64,000 nucleotides of DNA from Pseudomonas parafulva (GCF_000800255.1 NZ_CP009747.1:4526001-4590000); one strand, 5' to 3'; counted from the stretch's first letter, positions 25,607 through 34,219 are shown. Numbers and translations: made by a program. Notes: generated from the letters alone by a model not told the origin.

Positions 25607-25990
25607 ATGAGCAATATCCCCGCCGACCTGCGTTTCGCTGAAAGTCACGAGTGGGCTCGCCTGGAGGCTGACGGTAGCGTCACCGTGGGCATCAGCGACC
25701 ATGCCCAGGAAGCTCTGGGCGATGTGGTCTTCGTCGAACTGGCCGAAGTCGGCAAGGTGTTCGCGGCGGGTGATGCCGCAGGTGTGGTCGAATCGGTCAA
25801 GGCCGCGTCGGACATCTATGCCCCAGTGAGTGGCGAAGTGATTGCCGTCAACGAAGCACTGGCCGACAGCCCGGAGCAGCTCAACGAAACACCTTACGAG
25901 GCCTGGATCTTCAAGCTCAAGCCGAACAATGCGGCCGAACTGGACAAGCTGCTGGATGCTGCCGGTTACCAGGCGGCCATCGGGGAATGA
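25607..25990 (+). CDS. gcvH: Glycine cleavage system H protein
   Basis: This 127-residue carrier protein shuttles the aminomethyl group on a lipoyl arm between P, T and L proteins. The lipoylated lysine is in [17 protein letters not shown] (about residue 65), and [18 protein letters not shown] is diagnostic. AGGAAAACG precedes the ATG. It forms an operon with gcvT. The next gene is convergent, so the module contains T and H only. Confidence 0.95.
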   Translation: MSNIPADLRFAESHEWARLEADGSVTVGISDHAQEALGDVVFVELAEVGKVFAAGDAAGVVESVKAASDIYAPVSGEVIAVNEALADSPEQLNETPYEAWIFKLKPNNAAELDKLLDAAGYQAAIGE

Positions 25991-25996
25991 GTGACA

Positions 25997-26017
25997 GGGG
26001 CGGCCATCAGGCTGCCC
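25997..26017. terminator. Stem-loop between convergent gcvH and the DUF2388 gene
   Basis: GGGGCGGCC pairs with GGCTGCCCC with one mismatch, three bases between arms. There is no clear T-run on either strand, so it may be only a weak or Rho-assisted terminator. Confidence 0.35.
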
Positions 26018-26036
26018 CGCACTGCACGCGAGGTGA

Positions 26037-26345
26037 CTACTTCGCGTCGAGGTTGCTGGCCAGGATGGCGTTGGCCAAGTCCATGTCGGTGGCTTGTACA
26101 CCGGGGTTCTCAGCCCGTACCTGACGCATCGCGGCTTCCAGGTAAGGACCGCGGATCGCGCCATCACTGGCGACGAAGCTGCCGGCGTCGTCCTGTGCCG
26201 CCGCGACCAGCTTGTGGTCCTTGAAGGTCAGGTACGTGGAGGCGGTGGTTGCGCCGGAAGAGATGATGTCGCGCCAGGATGCCAGGGCGGAGCCCACGGG
26301 CAGAGACAGCATGACAGCGGCCGCAATGGCGGATTTGAGACGCAT
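26037..26345 (-). CDS. Secreted DUF2388-family protein, function unknown
   Basis: This 102-residue protein has a signal peptide (MRLKSAIAAAVMLSLPVGSALA). The short body contains WRDIISSGATTASTYLTFKDHKLVAAAQDDAGSFVASDGAIRGPYLEAA. It matches a small family that, as I recall, is largely confined to pseudomonads and occurs in several paralogues per genome. It is probably periplasmic. GAGGTA lies upstream of the ATG. No function is established. Confidence 0.8.
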   Translation of the reverse strand: MRLKSAIAAAVMLSLPVGSALASWRDIISSGATTASTYLTFKDHKLVAAAQDDAGSFVASDGAIRGPYLEAAMRQVRAENPGVQATDMDLANAILASNLDAK

Positions 26346-26437
26346 GTTGAATACCTCGGAAGGTTAGGGCGCACAGGTGCCAGATTCGATCGCTTTGCCT
26401 GAGGCAAGTTCCTTTGCGCGCAAGATAGGGGCGGTGC

Positions 26438-28114
26438 TCAGGGGCATACCCGCAGAACCTCCTGCAGGCTGGTCAGCCCCTGTGCAACCTTGTCTTCGCC
26501 GCATCGGCGCAAGTCCCGCATACCTCTGGCAAAAGCTTGCTGTCGCAGGCTCGCCAGGTCCATCCGGGCGCCGATTCGCGCTCGCAGAGCTTCGCAGAGC
26601 ACCAGCAGTTCGAACAGTCCGGTACGCCCCTTGTAGCCAGTTCCGCGACAGGTCCTACACGACGCATCGTTCTCCCCTGACCTGCCGTGGCAAGCCACGC
26701 AAAAGGTCCGGACCAGACGCTGAGCCATGACCGCGATCAGCGTGGCTTTGATCAGGTAGTCGGCAACGCCCAGTTCCTGCAAGCGGGTGATAGCGCTGCA
26801 GGCGTCGTTGGTGTGCAGGGTGGAAAGTACCAGATGACCGGTCAAGGCGGCTTGCACCGCGACCTGCGCCGTTTCCCGGTCACGGATTTCGCCGATCATG
26901 ATGATGTCAGGGTCCTGGCGCAGCAACGCTCGCACTCCATTGGCGAAGCTCAAGTCGAGCGCCGGCTGGACCTGCAATTGGTTCAGGCCGGGCTCCAGCC
27001 GTTCGATGGGATCTTCGATGGTGCACAGGTTGATCTCGGGTGTAGCGAGGTACTTGAGGCTGGCATAGAGCGTGCTGGTCTTGCCGGAGCCGGTGGGGCC
27101 GGTCAGCAGGACAATGCCCTGGCGCCGGGCCAGCAGCGTTTGCCACTGCCCGAGCAAGCTGCCTTCCAGCCCCAGGCGCTCGAAGTCTTCATGCAACTGT
27201 TCCGGATCGAAAATGCGTAGCACCAGCTTTTCGCCGAAGGGAGTCGGCAGGGTGGACAGGCGCAATTCGATTTCGCTGGCGTCGGGCAGACGGCTTTTCA
27301 AACGACCATCCTGAGGGCGGCGTTTCTCGGCCACGTCCATTCGCCCCAGATGCTTCAGGCGGCTGACCAGTGCCAAGGTCACACTGGCCGGAAACACGTA
27401 CACCGTGTGCAGCAAGCCGTCGATGCGATAGCGCAGTTGGCCCTGATCGCCACGTGGCTCCAGGTGGATATCGCTGGCGCGCTGCTCGACGGCGTACTGC
27501 AGGAGCCAGTCGGCGATGTGCACGATGTGCGCGTCGTCGGCGTTGTTGGCCGTCGTTCTGCCACTCTGTTCCAGCAGGTGTTCCAGTGCGCCCAGGCTGG
27601 CGCGCTGCTGCTGGGCACCTTGTACCGAGTGCGCCAGGTGCTGGTAGGTGTCCGTGAGTTGGCGCAGTTGCGCCGGATTGGCCAGCACGCGACGGATCGG
27701 CTGGCCAAGGCTGCGCCCCAGGTCGGCCTCCCATTCGCGCTGATAGGGCTGGGTACTGGCCACGGTGACCGCGGTGTCGTCCCTGTCCACGGCGAGGATG
27801 CCATGACGGCGAGCGAAGGCCGGGGAGATCAGGTCCGCCACCCCGGCCAGGTCGATGGTCAGGGGGTCAAGGCGTACATAGGGCAGGCCGGTCTTGTCTG
27901 CCAGCCATTGGCAGAGGGTATCCAGATCCAGTGTATGACCGGGCCGCAGGCGGTCTTTCAGGGACAGGCTGGCGAGAATCTCGAGGGGGTGGCTCGGCGG
28001 GTGACTGGTGTGCTCGAGCACGCGCAGCGTATCGGCAGGGTCCAGGCGCTGCTCGGCCAGCAGCGCTTCGAGTAGGCGATTGAGGTCGAGGCTGTGATCG
28101 TGTGGGCTGTGCAT
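26438..28114 (-). CDS. GspE/PilB-type secretion ATPase (orphan)
   Basis: This 558-residue hexameric traffic ATPase has an N-terminal MshEN-like domain (about residues 60-150). The central RecA-like domain has Walker A GPTGSGKTSTLYASLKYL, an Asp box (CTIEDPIE), Walker B in IMIGEIRDRETAQVAVQAALTGH and a His box (LSTLHTNDA). The tetracysteine zinc element is CVACHGRSGENDASCRTC near the C-terminus, as in GspE. It would power assembly of a type II secretion or type IV pilus system, but no other gsp or pil gene is visible around it. Confidence 0.88.
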   Translation of the reverse strand: MHSPHDHSLDLNRLLEALLAEQRLDPADTLRVLEHTSHPPSHPLEILASLSLKDRLRPGHTLDLDTLCQWLADKTGLPYVRLDPLTIDLAGVADLISPAFARRHGILAVDRDDTAVTVASTQPYQREWEADLGRSLGQPIRRVLANPAQLRQLTDTYQHLAHSVQGAQQQRASLGALEHLLEQSGRTTANNADDAHIVHIADWLLQYAVEQRASDIHLEPRGDQGQLRYRIDGLLHTVYVFPASVTLALVSRLKHLGRMDVAEKRRPQDGRLKSRLPDASEIELRLSTLPTPFGEKLVLRIFDPEQLHEDFERLGLEGSLLGQWQTLLARRQGIVLLTGPTGSGKTSTLYASLKYLATPEINLCTIEDPIERLEPGLNQLQVQPALDLSFANGVRALLRQDPDIIMIGEIRDRETAQVAVQAALTGHLVLSTLHTNDACSAITRLQELGVADYLIKATLIAVMAQRLVRTFCVACHGRSGENDASCRTCRGTGYKGRTGLFELLVLCEALRARIGARMDLASLRQQAFARGMRDLRRCGEDKVAQGLTSLQEVLRVCP

Positions 28115-28224
28115 GGCGGCATCCTTGCCGGGCTGCTGAAGGCCCGGGCAAGCTTAGCCGGGGTTGAAATACGGTCCGGGAAAAATGGGTTTCCGGATCT
28201 TGCGCGGTCGCAGCGGCACGCGTC

Positions 28225-28551
28225 TCAGCCAGCGACGACTTCCGACAGCCTGGGTACGTTTTCCAGCAGTACTTCGCCCACGCACACCAGGTTGCGCATT
28301 TTCTGTGCGATCACACCGGCACGATGCCAGCTCAGTCCGGCGATACCGATTTCCACGTGCAGCACGTCATCGTGCTGACAGACCTGCACACTGTGTGGCG
28401 TGAGAAATTGCAGAGCGAAGAGGTTCAGCACTCGACACAAACTGTCGGGTTCGGCCTCGATATCCAGGCGATAACGCACCTCGGTAAGGTGGACACTGGC
28501 CGCCCAGGCATCGCTGCGCGTGGGGGTGTCTTGGCGTTCGAGTGCATTCAT
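28225..28551 (-). CDS. Small ACT-like (IlvM-like) protein
   Basis: This 108-residue protein has no annotation I recognise by name. Residues of about 25-98 follow the pattern of the ACT domain in small acetohydroxyacid synthase subunits: RYRLDIEAEPDSLCRVLNLF, then a strand pair (VQVCQHDDVLHVEIGI) and AQKMRNLVCVGEVLLE, similar to the QLxKLxxVxxV end of IlvN/IlvM. ACT domains usually bind amino acids. I chose the ATG at 28551 (MNALERQD) because GGGAG is 7 nt upstream. It is divergent from an Lrp-type gene and near ilvD. Confidence 0.55.
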   Translation of the reverse strand: MNALERQDTPTRSDAWAASVHLTEVRYRLDIEAEPDSLCRVLNLFALQFLTPHSVQVCQHDDVLHVEIGIAGLSWHRAGVIAQKMRNLVCVGEVLLENVPRLSEVVAG

Positions 28552-28633
28552 GAAGGTCTCCCATTGGATGCAGAGCATTCTCCCAGGTCGAAACAGGCAT
28601 TTCTTCGTTATTATTCCTCGTTTGAACTGAGCC

Positions 28634-28653
28634 TGAGACTAGATCAAGTCTCA
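28634..28653. promoter_or_regulatory. Perfect palindrome in the Lrp promoter region
   Basis: TGAGACT (28634-28640) and AGTCTCA (28647-28653) are perfect inverted 7-mers around AGATCA. The site lies 24 bp before the Lrp-family start and between it and the divergent ACT-like gene. It is a good candidate site for autoregulation and control of both genes. Confidence 0.6.
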
Positions 28654-28677
28654 TAACCGTAAATAAAAGGATCAATC

Positions 28678-29142
28678 ATGCACGGCGAACTGGATGCCTA
28701 TGACCGGCGCATTCTCGAATTGCTCCAAGAGGATGCGTCCTTGTCCAGCGCGCAGATTGCCGAGCGCGTGGGGCTTTCCCAGTCCCCCTGCTGGCGACGG
28801 ATACAGCGGTTGAAAGACGAAGGGGTCATCCGCGCTCAGGTCACCCTGCTCGATCGCCGTAAAGTGGGTCTGAACACGCAGATTTTCGCGGAGGTCAAGC
28901 TCAACGCCCATGGCCGCTCCAACTTCACCGAGTTCACCGAGGCGATCCGTGGATTTCCCGAAGTGCTGGAGTGCTACGTGCTGATGGGCTCGGTGGATTT
29001 CCTGCTGCGGATCGTCACGGCCGATATCGAGGCCTACGAGCGCTTCTTCTTCGAGAAGTTGTCGAACGTGCCGGGGATCCAGGAAGTGAATTCGATCGTG
29101 GCGCTGTCCGAGATCAAGTCGACCACCAGCCTGCCGCTGTAA
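28678..29142 (+). CDS. Lrp/AsnC-family transcriptional regulator
   Basis: This 154-residue protein has an N-terminal HTH (LDAYDRRILELLQEDASLSSAQIAERVGLSQSPCWRRIQRL, about 4-44) and a C-terminal RAM ligand-binding domain with VLECYVLMGSVDFLLRIVTAD (about 99-119). Such proteins sense amino acids, often branched-chain, and assemble into octamers. AAAGGA is 7 nt before the ATG. The neighbours are an ACT-like protein and ilvD (dihydroxy-acid dehydratase), suggesting a role in branched-chain amino acid control. This is inference from context. Confidence 0.92.
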   Translation: MHGELDAYDRRILELLQEDASLSSAQIAERVGLSQSPCWRRIQRLKDEGVIRAQVTLLDRRKVGLNTQIFAEVKLNAHGRSNFTEFTEAIRGFPEVLECYVLMGSVDFLLRIVTADIEAYERFFFEKLSNVPGIQEVNSIVALSEIKSTTSLPL

Positions 29143-29158
29143 TGCAAACTGCGGGCGC

Positions 29159-29187
29159 AAAAAAAACCGGCGCCTTGGGCGCCGGTT
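29159..29187 (-). terminator. Rho-independent terminator of ilvD
   Basis: AACCGGCGCC (29165-29174) and GGCGCCGGTT (29178-29187) form a 10-bp stem with a 3-nt loop. On the minus strand it is followed by a run of at least eight T. It ends ilvD; on the plus strand, where the Lrp gene arrives, no T-run follows. Confidence 0.88.
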
Positions 29188-29205
29188 CGGTCAGGCTCGC
29201 AACCT

Positions 29206-31047
29206 TCAGAGGCCGTCGAGCATGGCTTTGTTGCGTACCGCGCCTTTGTCAGCGCTGGTCGCCAGCAGCGCGTAAGCCTTCAGGGCGGTGGTCACCTTGC
29301 GTGGTCGCGCTTCGGCGGGCTTCCAGCCTTTCTTGTCCTGATCGGCACGGCGCGCCGCCAGCTCCTCGTCGCTGACCAACAGGTTGATCGAGCGGTTGGG
29401 AATGTCGATCAGCACCTTGTCGCCATCCTTCACCAGACCAATCGCGCCGCCCGACGCCGCTTCCGGCGAGGCATGGCCGATGGACAGACCCGAGGTGCCG
29501 CCGGAGAAGCGACCGTCGGTGAGCAAGGCGCAGGCTTTGCCCAGGCCCTTGGACTTCAGGTACGAGGTGGGGTAGAGCATTTCCTGCATGCCCGGACCGC
29601 CTTTCGGACCTTCGTAACGGATGATCACGATGTCGCCGGCCTTCACTTCGTCGGCGAGGATGCCCCGCACGGCGCTGTCCTGGCTTTCGAAGATCTTGGC
29701 GGTGCCCTCGAACACGTGGATCGACTCGTCCACACCGGCGGTTTTCACGACGCAGCCGTCCAGGGCGATATTGCCGTACAGCACGGCCAGGCCACCTTCC
29801 TGCGAGTAGGCGTGTTCGACGCTGCGGATGCAACCGTTCTCGCGGTCGTCATCGAGCGTGTCCCAGCGAGTCGACTGGCTGAAGGCGGTCTGGGTCGGGA
29901 TGCCGGCTGGGCCTGCCTTGAAGAAGGTGTGCACGGCGGCGTCATCGGTCTGGGTGATGTCCCACTTGGCGATGGCTTCTTCCATGCTGCGGCTGTGCAC
30001 GGTCGGCAGGTCCGTGTGCAGCAGCCCGCCACGGGCCAGCGAGCCGAGGATGCTGAAGATGCCACCGGCGCGGTGCACGTCTTCCATGTGGTACTTCTGG
30101 ATGTTCGGCGCCACCTTGCACAGCTGCGGTACCGTGCGTGACAGGCGATCGATGTCGCGCAGGTCGAAGGCCACCTCGGCTTCCTGGGCCGCGGCCAGCA
30201 GGTGCAGGATGGTGTTGGTCGAGCCGCCCATGGCGATGTCGAGCATCATGGCGTTCTCGAACGCCTTGAAGTTGGCGATGTTGCGCGGCAGCACCGACTC
30301 GTCGTTCTCGCCGTAGTAGCGCTTGCACAGCTCGACGATGGTGCGTCCGGCAGTGAGGAACAACTGCTCGCGGTCGGCGTGAGTGGCGAGGGTCGAACCG
30401 TTGCCCGGCAAGGCCAGGCCCAGGGCTTCGGTCAGGCAGTTCATCGAGTTGGCGGTGAACATGCCGGAGCACGAGCCACAGGTCGGGCAGGCGCTGCGCT
30501 CGTACTCGGCGACTTTTTCGTCGGAGGCCGACGAGTCGGCGGCGATGACCATGGCATCGACCAGGTCCAGGCCGTGGCTGGCCAGCTTGGTCTTGCCGGC
30601 TTCCATCGGCCCACCGGAGACGAAGATCACCGGGATGTTCAGGCGCAGGGCGGCCATCAGCATGCCGGGGGTGATCTTGTCGCAGTTGGAGATGCAGACG
30701 ATGGCGTCGGCGCAGTGGGCGTTGACCATGTACTCGACGGCGTCGGCGATGATCTCGCGGCTGGGCAGCGAGTACAGCATGCCGTCGTGGCCCATGGCGA
30801 TGCCGTCGTCCACGGCGATGGTGTTGAATTCCTTGGCGACGCCACCGGCGCGTTCGATTTCTCGAGCGACCAACTGGCCCAGGTCCTTCAGGTGCACATG
30901 ACCCGGGACGAACTGGGTGAAGGAGTTGGCGATGGCGATGATCGGCTTCTTGAAGTCATCGTCCTTCATGCCGGTGGCACGCCACAGCGCGCGGGCACCG
31001 GCCATGTTGCGGCCGTGGGTGGAGGTCTTGGAACGGTAATCAGGCAT
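29206..31047 (-). CDS. ilvD: Dihydroxy-acid dehydratase
   Basis: This 613-residue Fe-S enzyme makes 2-keto-isovalerate and 2-keto-3-methylvalerate for valine, leucine, isoleucine and pantothenate. Cluster cysteines are in [13 protein letters not shown] (about residue 122) and [20 protein letters not shown] (about 195). The signature [14 protein letters not shown] is replaced here by [14 protein letters not shown]. The C-terminal [21 protein letters not shown] is highly conserved. AGGAG precedes the ATG. The length equals that of E. coli-type IlvD. Confidence 0.96.
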   Translation of the reverse strand: MPDYRSKTSTHGRNMAGARALWRATGMKDDDFKKPIIAIANSFTQFVPGHVHLKDLGQLVAREIERAGGVAKEFNTIAVDDGIAMGHDGMLYSLPSREIIADAVEYMVNAHCADAIVCISNCDKITPGMLMAALRLNIPVIFVSGGPMEAGKTKLASHGLDLVDAMVIAADSSASDEKVAEYERSACPTCGSCSGMFTANSMNCLTEALGLALPGNGSTLATHADREQLFLTAGRTIVELCKRYYGENDESVLPRNIANFKAFENAMMLDIAMGGSTNTILHLLAAAQEAEVAFDLRDIDRLSRTVPQLCKVAPNIQKYHMEDVHRAGGIFSILGSLARGGLLHTDLPTVHSRSMEEAIAKWDITQTDDAAVHTFFKAGPAGIPTQTAFSQSTRWDTLDDDRENGCIRSVEHAYSQEGGLAVLYGNIALDGCVVKTAGVDESIHVFEGTAKIFESQDSAVRGILADEVKAGDIVIIRYEGPKGGPGMQEMLYPTSYLKSKGLGKACALLTDGRFSGGTSGLSIGHASPEAASGGAIGLVKDGDKVLIDIPNRSINLLVSDEELAARRADQDKKGWKPAEARPRKVTTALKAYALLATSADKGAVRNKAMLDGL

Positions 31048-31527
31048 GACGCACTCCTGGCGGCTTGATCAGGTCACTGGTAAGGGGAGTGAGCTTCGCT
31101 TGTCCTTGGCGCCGCAGGCCGGTTGCCGCTGCACGGATGGGGCCGGGACTGCGCGGGATCGCCGCGTGCCTGGCCAGAGCTCATAAACCCGCCTGGGGAT
31201 GTCTGGCGATGAATAGGCCGATTCTACACCGCTGGGGCGGTGAGGAAATGGCGATGTGTCTGGACGGTGGCTTTCACGACTCGCTGCGGTAGTTGTAGGA
31301 CTTGTCCCAAACGCGAGTTGGGCGGTGTTCTTCCCTCGCCACGCTCCCTATCATCCCCGCGCCGCATGTGCGGCTTCACGAGCTATTACCTCAATGGACC
31401 TTCCCAGTTTCAGTTCATCGCGAACTTGCATTCTGGCACTGAGCGCGCCGTCGCCAGGGCTTGCGAAGGCTTGAGCCCGCGTGGCTGAGGTCAGCAGGCG
31501 CCTGTCACGGCGCCTGGAGAATCTCCC
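31048..31527. other. 480-bp intergenic region between ilvD and the mgtE-like gene
   Basis: It must hold the ilvD promoter (minus) and the mgtE-like promoter or leader (plus). I see a possible minus-strand -10 TAGAAT (plus 31221-31226) without a convincing -35, and a hairpin next to the mgtE ribosome-binding site (31496-31515). Open frames in the region lack family features and good ribosome-binding sites. I recognise no known riboswitch. Confidence 0.5.
31496..31515 (+). promoter_or_regulatory. Hairpin abutting the mgtE-like ribosome-binding site
   Basis: AGGCGCC (31496-31502) and GGCGCCT (31509-31515) form a perfect 7-bp GC-rich stem with a 6-nt loop. The Shine-Dalgarno sequence GGAGA (31516-31520) begins at the next base, and the ATG is at 31528. 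Such a stem could hinder or stage ribosome loading. It has no T-run, so it is not a simple terminator. Confidence 0.5.
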
Positions 31528-32574
31528 ATGCACTACACCCCATCCAATCCGCTCGAATTGCGCCAGGCCGCCCAGGCGCAGCGGGACCAGTTTCTGCAGG
31601 CCGACACCTATGAGACCGGTACAGCGGGCGCGCTGATGATCAGCCAGTACACGCACCTCGATAGCGGGCTTACGGCCAGTCAGGCCGTCGCCATGTTGCG
31701 CCGCGAGGCCGCAGATGCCGAAACCATCTATCAGTCCTACGTGGTGGATGCCGCGCGCAACCTGCTTGGCACCCTGTCGCTGCGCGAGCTGATCCTGGCG
31801 GCGCCCGACCAGCCGATAGACGCCATCATGGTGCGCAAGGTGCTTTGCGTCAGCACCGCCACACGCCAGGAGGAAGTCGCGCGGCTGATCCGCGAGCACG
31901 ATCTGCTGGCCGTGCCGGTGCTCGACGAACTCGGGCGCCTGGTGGGTATCGTCACCTGCGACGAAGCGCTGGACGTGATGGTGGAAGAGGCCACCGAGGA
32001 CTTTCACAAAGGCGCGTCGATCACCAACCACATCGGCAACCTCAAGGACGCCACCATCGGCCTGATGTACCGCAAGCGCGTGCTCTGGCTGGTGGTGCTG
32101 GTGTTCGGCAATCTGTTTTCCGGGGCCGGTATCGCAGCGTTCGAAGACACCATCGCCGCGCACATCGCTTTGGTCTTCTTCCTGCCCCTGCTGGTGGACA
32201 GCGGCGGTAATGCCGGTGCCCAGTCCGCGACCTTGATGGTGCGCGGTTTGGCCACGGGCGAAGTGGTGATGCGCGACTGGATGCGAATGCTGGCCCGCGA
32301 GTGCGGCGTGGCACTGGCCTTGGGCGGCACCATGGCCGTGGCCGTGGCATCGCTCGGCGTATTGCGCGGTGGGCCGGAGATTGCCGTGATCGTGGCCAGC
32401 AGCATGCTGGTGATCGTGCTGATCGGCAGCCTCATCGGCATGAGCCTGCCGTTCCTGCTCAGCCGCTTCAAGCTGGATCCGGCTACCGCCAGTGGCCCGT
32501 TGGTGACATCGATCGCCGACGCAGTGGGCGTGTTGATCTACTTCGGTATCGCTTCGGTGGTGCTGGAGTTGTGA
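31528..32574 (+). CDS. Short MgtE-type magnesium transporter
   Basis: This 348-residue protein has the CBS-domain pair (TAGALMISQYTHLDSGLTASQAV to IVTCDEALDVMVEEATED, about residues 30-165) and the MgtE membrane domain, including RKRVLWLVVLVFGNLFSGAGIAAFE and the pore segment FLPLLVDSGGNAGAQSATLMVRGLA. Four to five hydrophobic helices are visible. The N-terminal superhelical domain of full MgtE (about 450 residues) is missing, so the cytoplasmic magnesium sensor is reduced to CBS only. It probably conducts Mg2+ or a related divalent ion. Confidence 0.88.
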   Translation: MHYTPSNPLELRQAAQAQRDQFLQADTYETGTAGALMISQYTHLDSGLTASQAVAMLRREAADAETIYQSYVVDAARNLLGTLSLRELILAAPDQPIDAIMVRKVLCVSTATRQEEVARLIREHDLLAVPVLDELGRLVGIVTCDEALDVMVEEATEDFHKGASITNHIGNLKDATIGLMYRKRVLWLVVLVFGNLFSGAGIAAFEDTIAAHIALVFFLPLLVDSGGNAGAQSATLMVRGLATGEVVMRDWMRMLARECGVALALGGTMAVAVASLGVLRGGPEIAVIVASSMLVIVLIGSLIGMSLPFLLSRFKLDPATASGPLVTSIADAVGVLIYFGIASVVLEL

Positions 32575-32602
32575 GTCTGGCGCAGACGGAGTGACAGGGG
32601 GC

Positions 32603-32767
32603 ATGCAGGCCTGGGAGCTCGTCCTCAGCCGGGCGCGCGCGTCGAGTCTGACATTGGTCTTCTCGGGCTTGCTGCTCCTGCTGCTCAAGGGGGTGTTGCA
32701 GTGGGCTCGGCTGCAACGGACGACAGCCTTTCGAGCACCACCGCGCCGCACAGGCTCACGCAGATGA
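32603..32767 (+). CDS. Possible small membrane protein, 3' end overlapping the MFS gene
   Basis: This is a 54-codon open frame starting 28 nt after the mgtE-like stop, with GGGGG close to the ATG. It encodes a charged start (MQAWELVLSRARASS), one strongly hydrophobic stretch (LTLVFSGLLLLLLKGVL) and a basic tail of odd composition. The tail (from about codon 28) lies antisense to the MFS 3' end. It could be a real small protein, the front half of a gene cut by insertion of the MFS segment, or a chance frame. Confidence 0.3.
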   Translation: MQAWELVLSRARASSLTLVFSGLLLLLLKGVLQWARLQRTTAFRAPPRRTGSRR

Positions 32768-33884
32768 AGCCCAAGCCCAGGCTCATCGGTAGGCTGGCTT
32801 CCATCATCGCGATCAGCCCGCTCGCCGCGCCCCCAATCGCGAACAGCAACGTATTACCGAGCGCCGCTGCGGCGCCTGCGCGTTCAGGATGACGTTCCAG
32901 TGGTGCGCAGGTGGCCGCGGGCCTGACGATCGTGGTGCCTGCCGTGCAGACGATCATGGGCACCAAGAGCGCCGTGATGGACAACACGGTCCATGTGAGC
33001 CAGACGACCAGCACCCCACCTGCCAGACCGATGAGCCCAAGGCCGACGCGAATCTGAGTGCGTGTCGGTATCCGCCCGTTGATCGCACTGGCGATGATGC
33101 CGCCGGCCAGGTAGGCACATCCATAGCCAAGAAAAACCATCGAAAAGCCGTACTCGGAAAGGCCCAAGCGGTTCATGAGCAGTAACGGTGATACGACGAT
33201 GAAGGAAAAATGGCAGGCGAATGCAAAAGCAGAAAGGATCGAGTAGGCCATAAAGCGAGGGTCGCGAATCAGGATGCTGTAGCTTTTCATCGCACCGGGT
33301 AGGGGAGGTTTCGAGCGGTTCTCTGTCAGTTCTTTCGCGCACAGAACGATAGCCAGGAAAGCGAAACCACTGAACACATAAAAGCTTCCCTGCCAGCCGA
33401 AAAAATTTTGCAATACGCTGCCCGCCAGCGGCGCAATGGAAATGAACAATCCGCTTGCAGTGGTCAAGATTATCCTCAAGGTATTGCGTCGATGGTCCGA
33501 GTATCGATCCTGGATGATGGCCTGGCTTAATACGAAACAGCCGCAGCCAACGGCTTGAAGTATCCGAAAGACTGTAAAACTTATGTAATCACCCGATAAG
33601 GTGCAGCCAACCGCTCCGATGATCGATAAGTAAAGGCCGGCCTGTAGAAGTCTTTTGCGACCCATCCGGTCTGACAACGGTCCGATTGCGCACTGAGAAA
33701 TGGCCACGCCGATTGCGAACAAACTGACGGAATAGGAAGCGCTTACGAGGCTGACAGAAAACGCTTGGCTGACTGCTTGGAGTGAAGGGAGCACCACATC
33801 CACAGGGAAGACGCCTAATAGCGTCATCAATGCGAGTAAAGCAAGCAGTCGTCGGCCAGGGGGGGAGGGTGGGGTCGAGTTCAT
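32685..33884 (-). CDS. MFS drug-resistance-type transporter (Bcr/CflA group)
   Basis: This 399-residue protein has twelve predicted membrane helices. The MFS motif A between helices 2 and 3 is visible (GPLSDRMGRKRLLQAGLYLS). The motif following helix 5 (SGLFISIAPLAGSVLQNFFGWQGSFYVFSG) is typical of 12-helix Bcr/CflA drug:H+ antiporters. Its 5' half and upstream DNA are clearly richer in A+T than the flanking genes, suggesting acquisition by transfer. No regulator gene accompanies it. The substrate is unknown; bicyclomycin, chloramphenicol or sulfonamide-like compounds are only family analogies. Confidence 0.88.
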   Translation of the reverse strand: MNSTPPSPPGRRLLALLALMTLLGVFPVDVVLPSLQAVSQAFSVSLVSASYSVSLFAIGVAISQCAIGPLSDRMGRKRLLQAGLYLSIIGAVGCTLSGDYISFTVFRILQAVGCGCFVLSQAIIQDRYSDHRRNTLRIILTTASGLFISIAPLAGSVLQNFFGWQGSFYVFSGFAFLAIVLCAKELTENRSKPPLPGAMKSYSILIRDPRFMAYSILSAFAFACHFSFIVVSPLLLMNRLGLSEYGFSMVFLGYGCAYLAGGIIASAINGRIPTRTQIRVGLGLIGLAGGVLVVWLTWTVLSITALLVPMIVCTAGTTIVRPAATCAPLERHPERAGAAAALGNTLLFAIGGAASGLIAMMEASLPMSLGLGFICVSLCGAVVLERLSSVAAEPTATPP

Positions 33885-34219
33885 GCGATTATTCCAGCGC
33901 TTTTTATAAATGGAGCGTCTAATTGTTCTTGAGAAATTCTGACCGCATTGACGTATGTAGTGGCCTCAACCAGCGAAGCTGCTCGCGCTGTTGATCGATC
34001 ATTCGGTCGAACACAATCTAACGTGCTCGTTAAACGGCATCATTGCGACATTTCTTAGAGTAGAAAAAAGATCTAGAGAGGCAAGCTTCTATATCGGCTG
34101 AAAATTCTCAGCAACTCGTAGGAGCTTTCCGCTGTTGCTTCGCAGGTTATCTAACGCGTAAAAAAAGCCCGGCATTGGCTATCCAATACCGGGCTTTTTC
34201 AAACCGCGCCGAACCGTGG
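33885..34219. other. 335-bp A+T-rich intergenic region upstream of the MFS gene
   Basis: Base composition differs sharply from the neighbours; I count 21 G/C of 60 in 33901-33960. It must hold the MFS promoter (minus strand) and it contains the rlmI terminator at its right end. I found no tRNA, direct repeat or attachment-site signature in it, and no convincing open frame. Confidence 0.6.
34162..34199. terminator. Bidirectional Rho-independent terminator
   Basis: AAAAAGCCCGGCATTGG and CCAATACCGGGCTTTTT form a 17-bp stem with one mismatch and a CTAT loop. T-runs result on both strands. It ends rlmI on the minus strand and insulates the MFS region. Confidence 0.9.

Noticed and set aside
31240..31527. 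M-box or other known magnesium riboswitch before the mgtE-like gene
   Set aside because: I cannot find the M-box consensus stems; only a local hairpin at the ribosome-binding site is supported.
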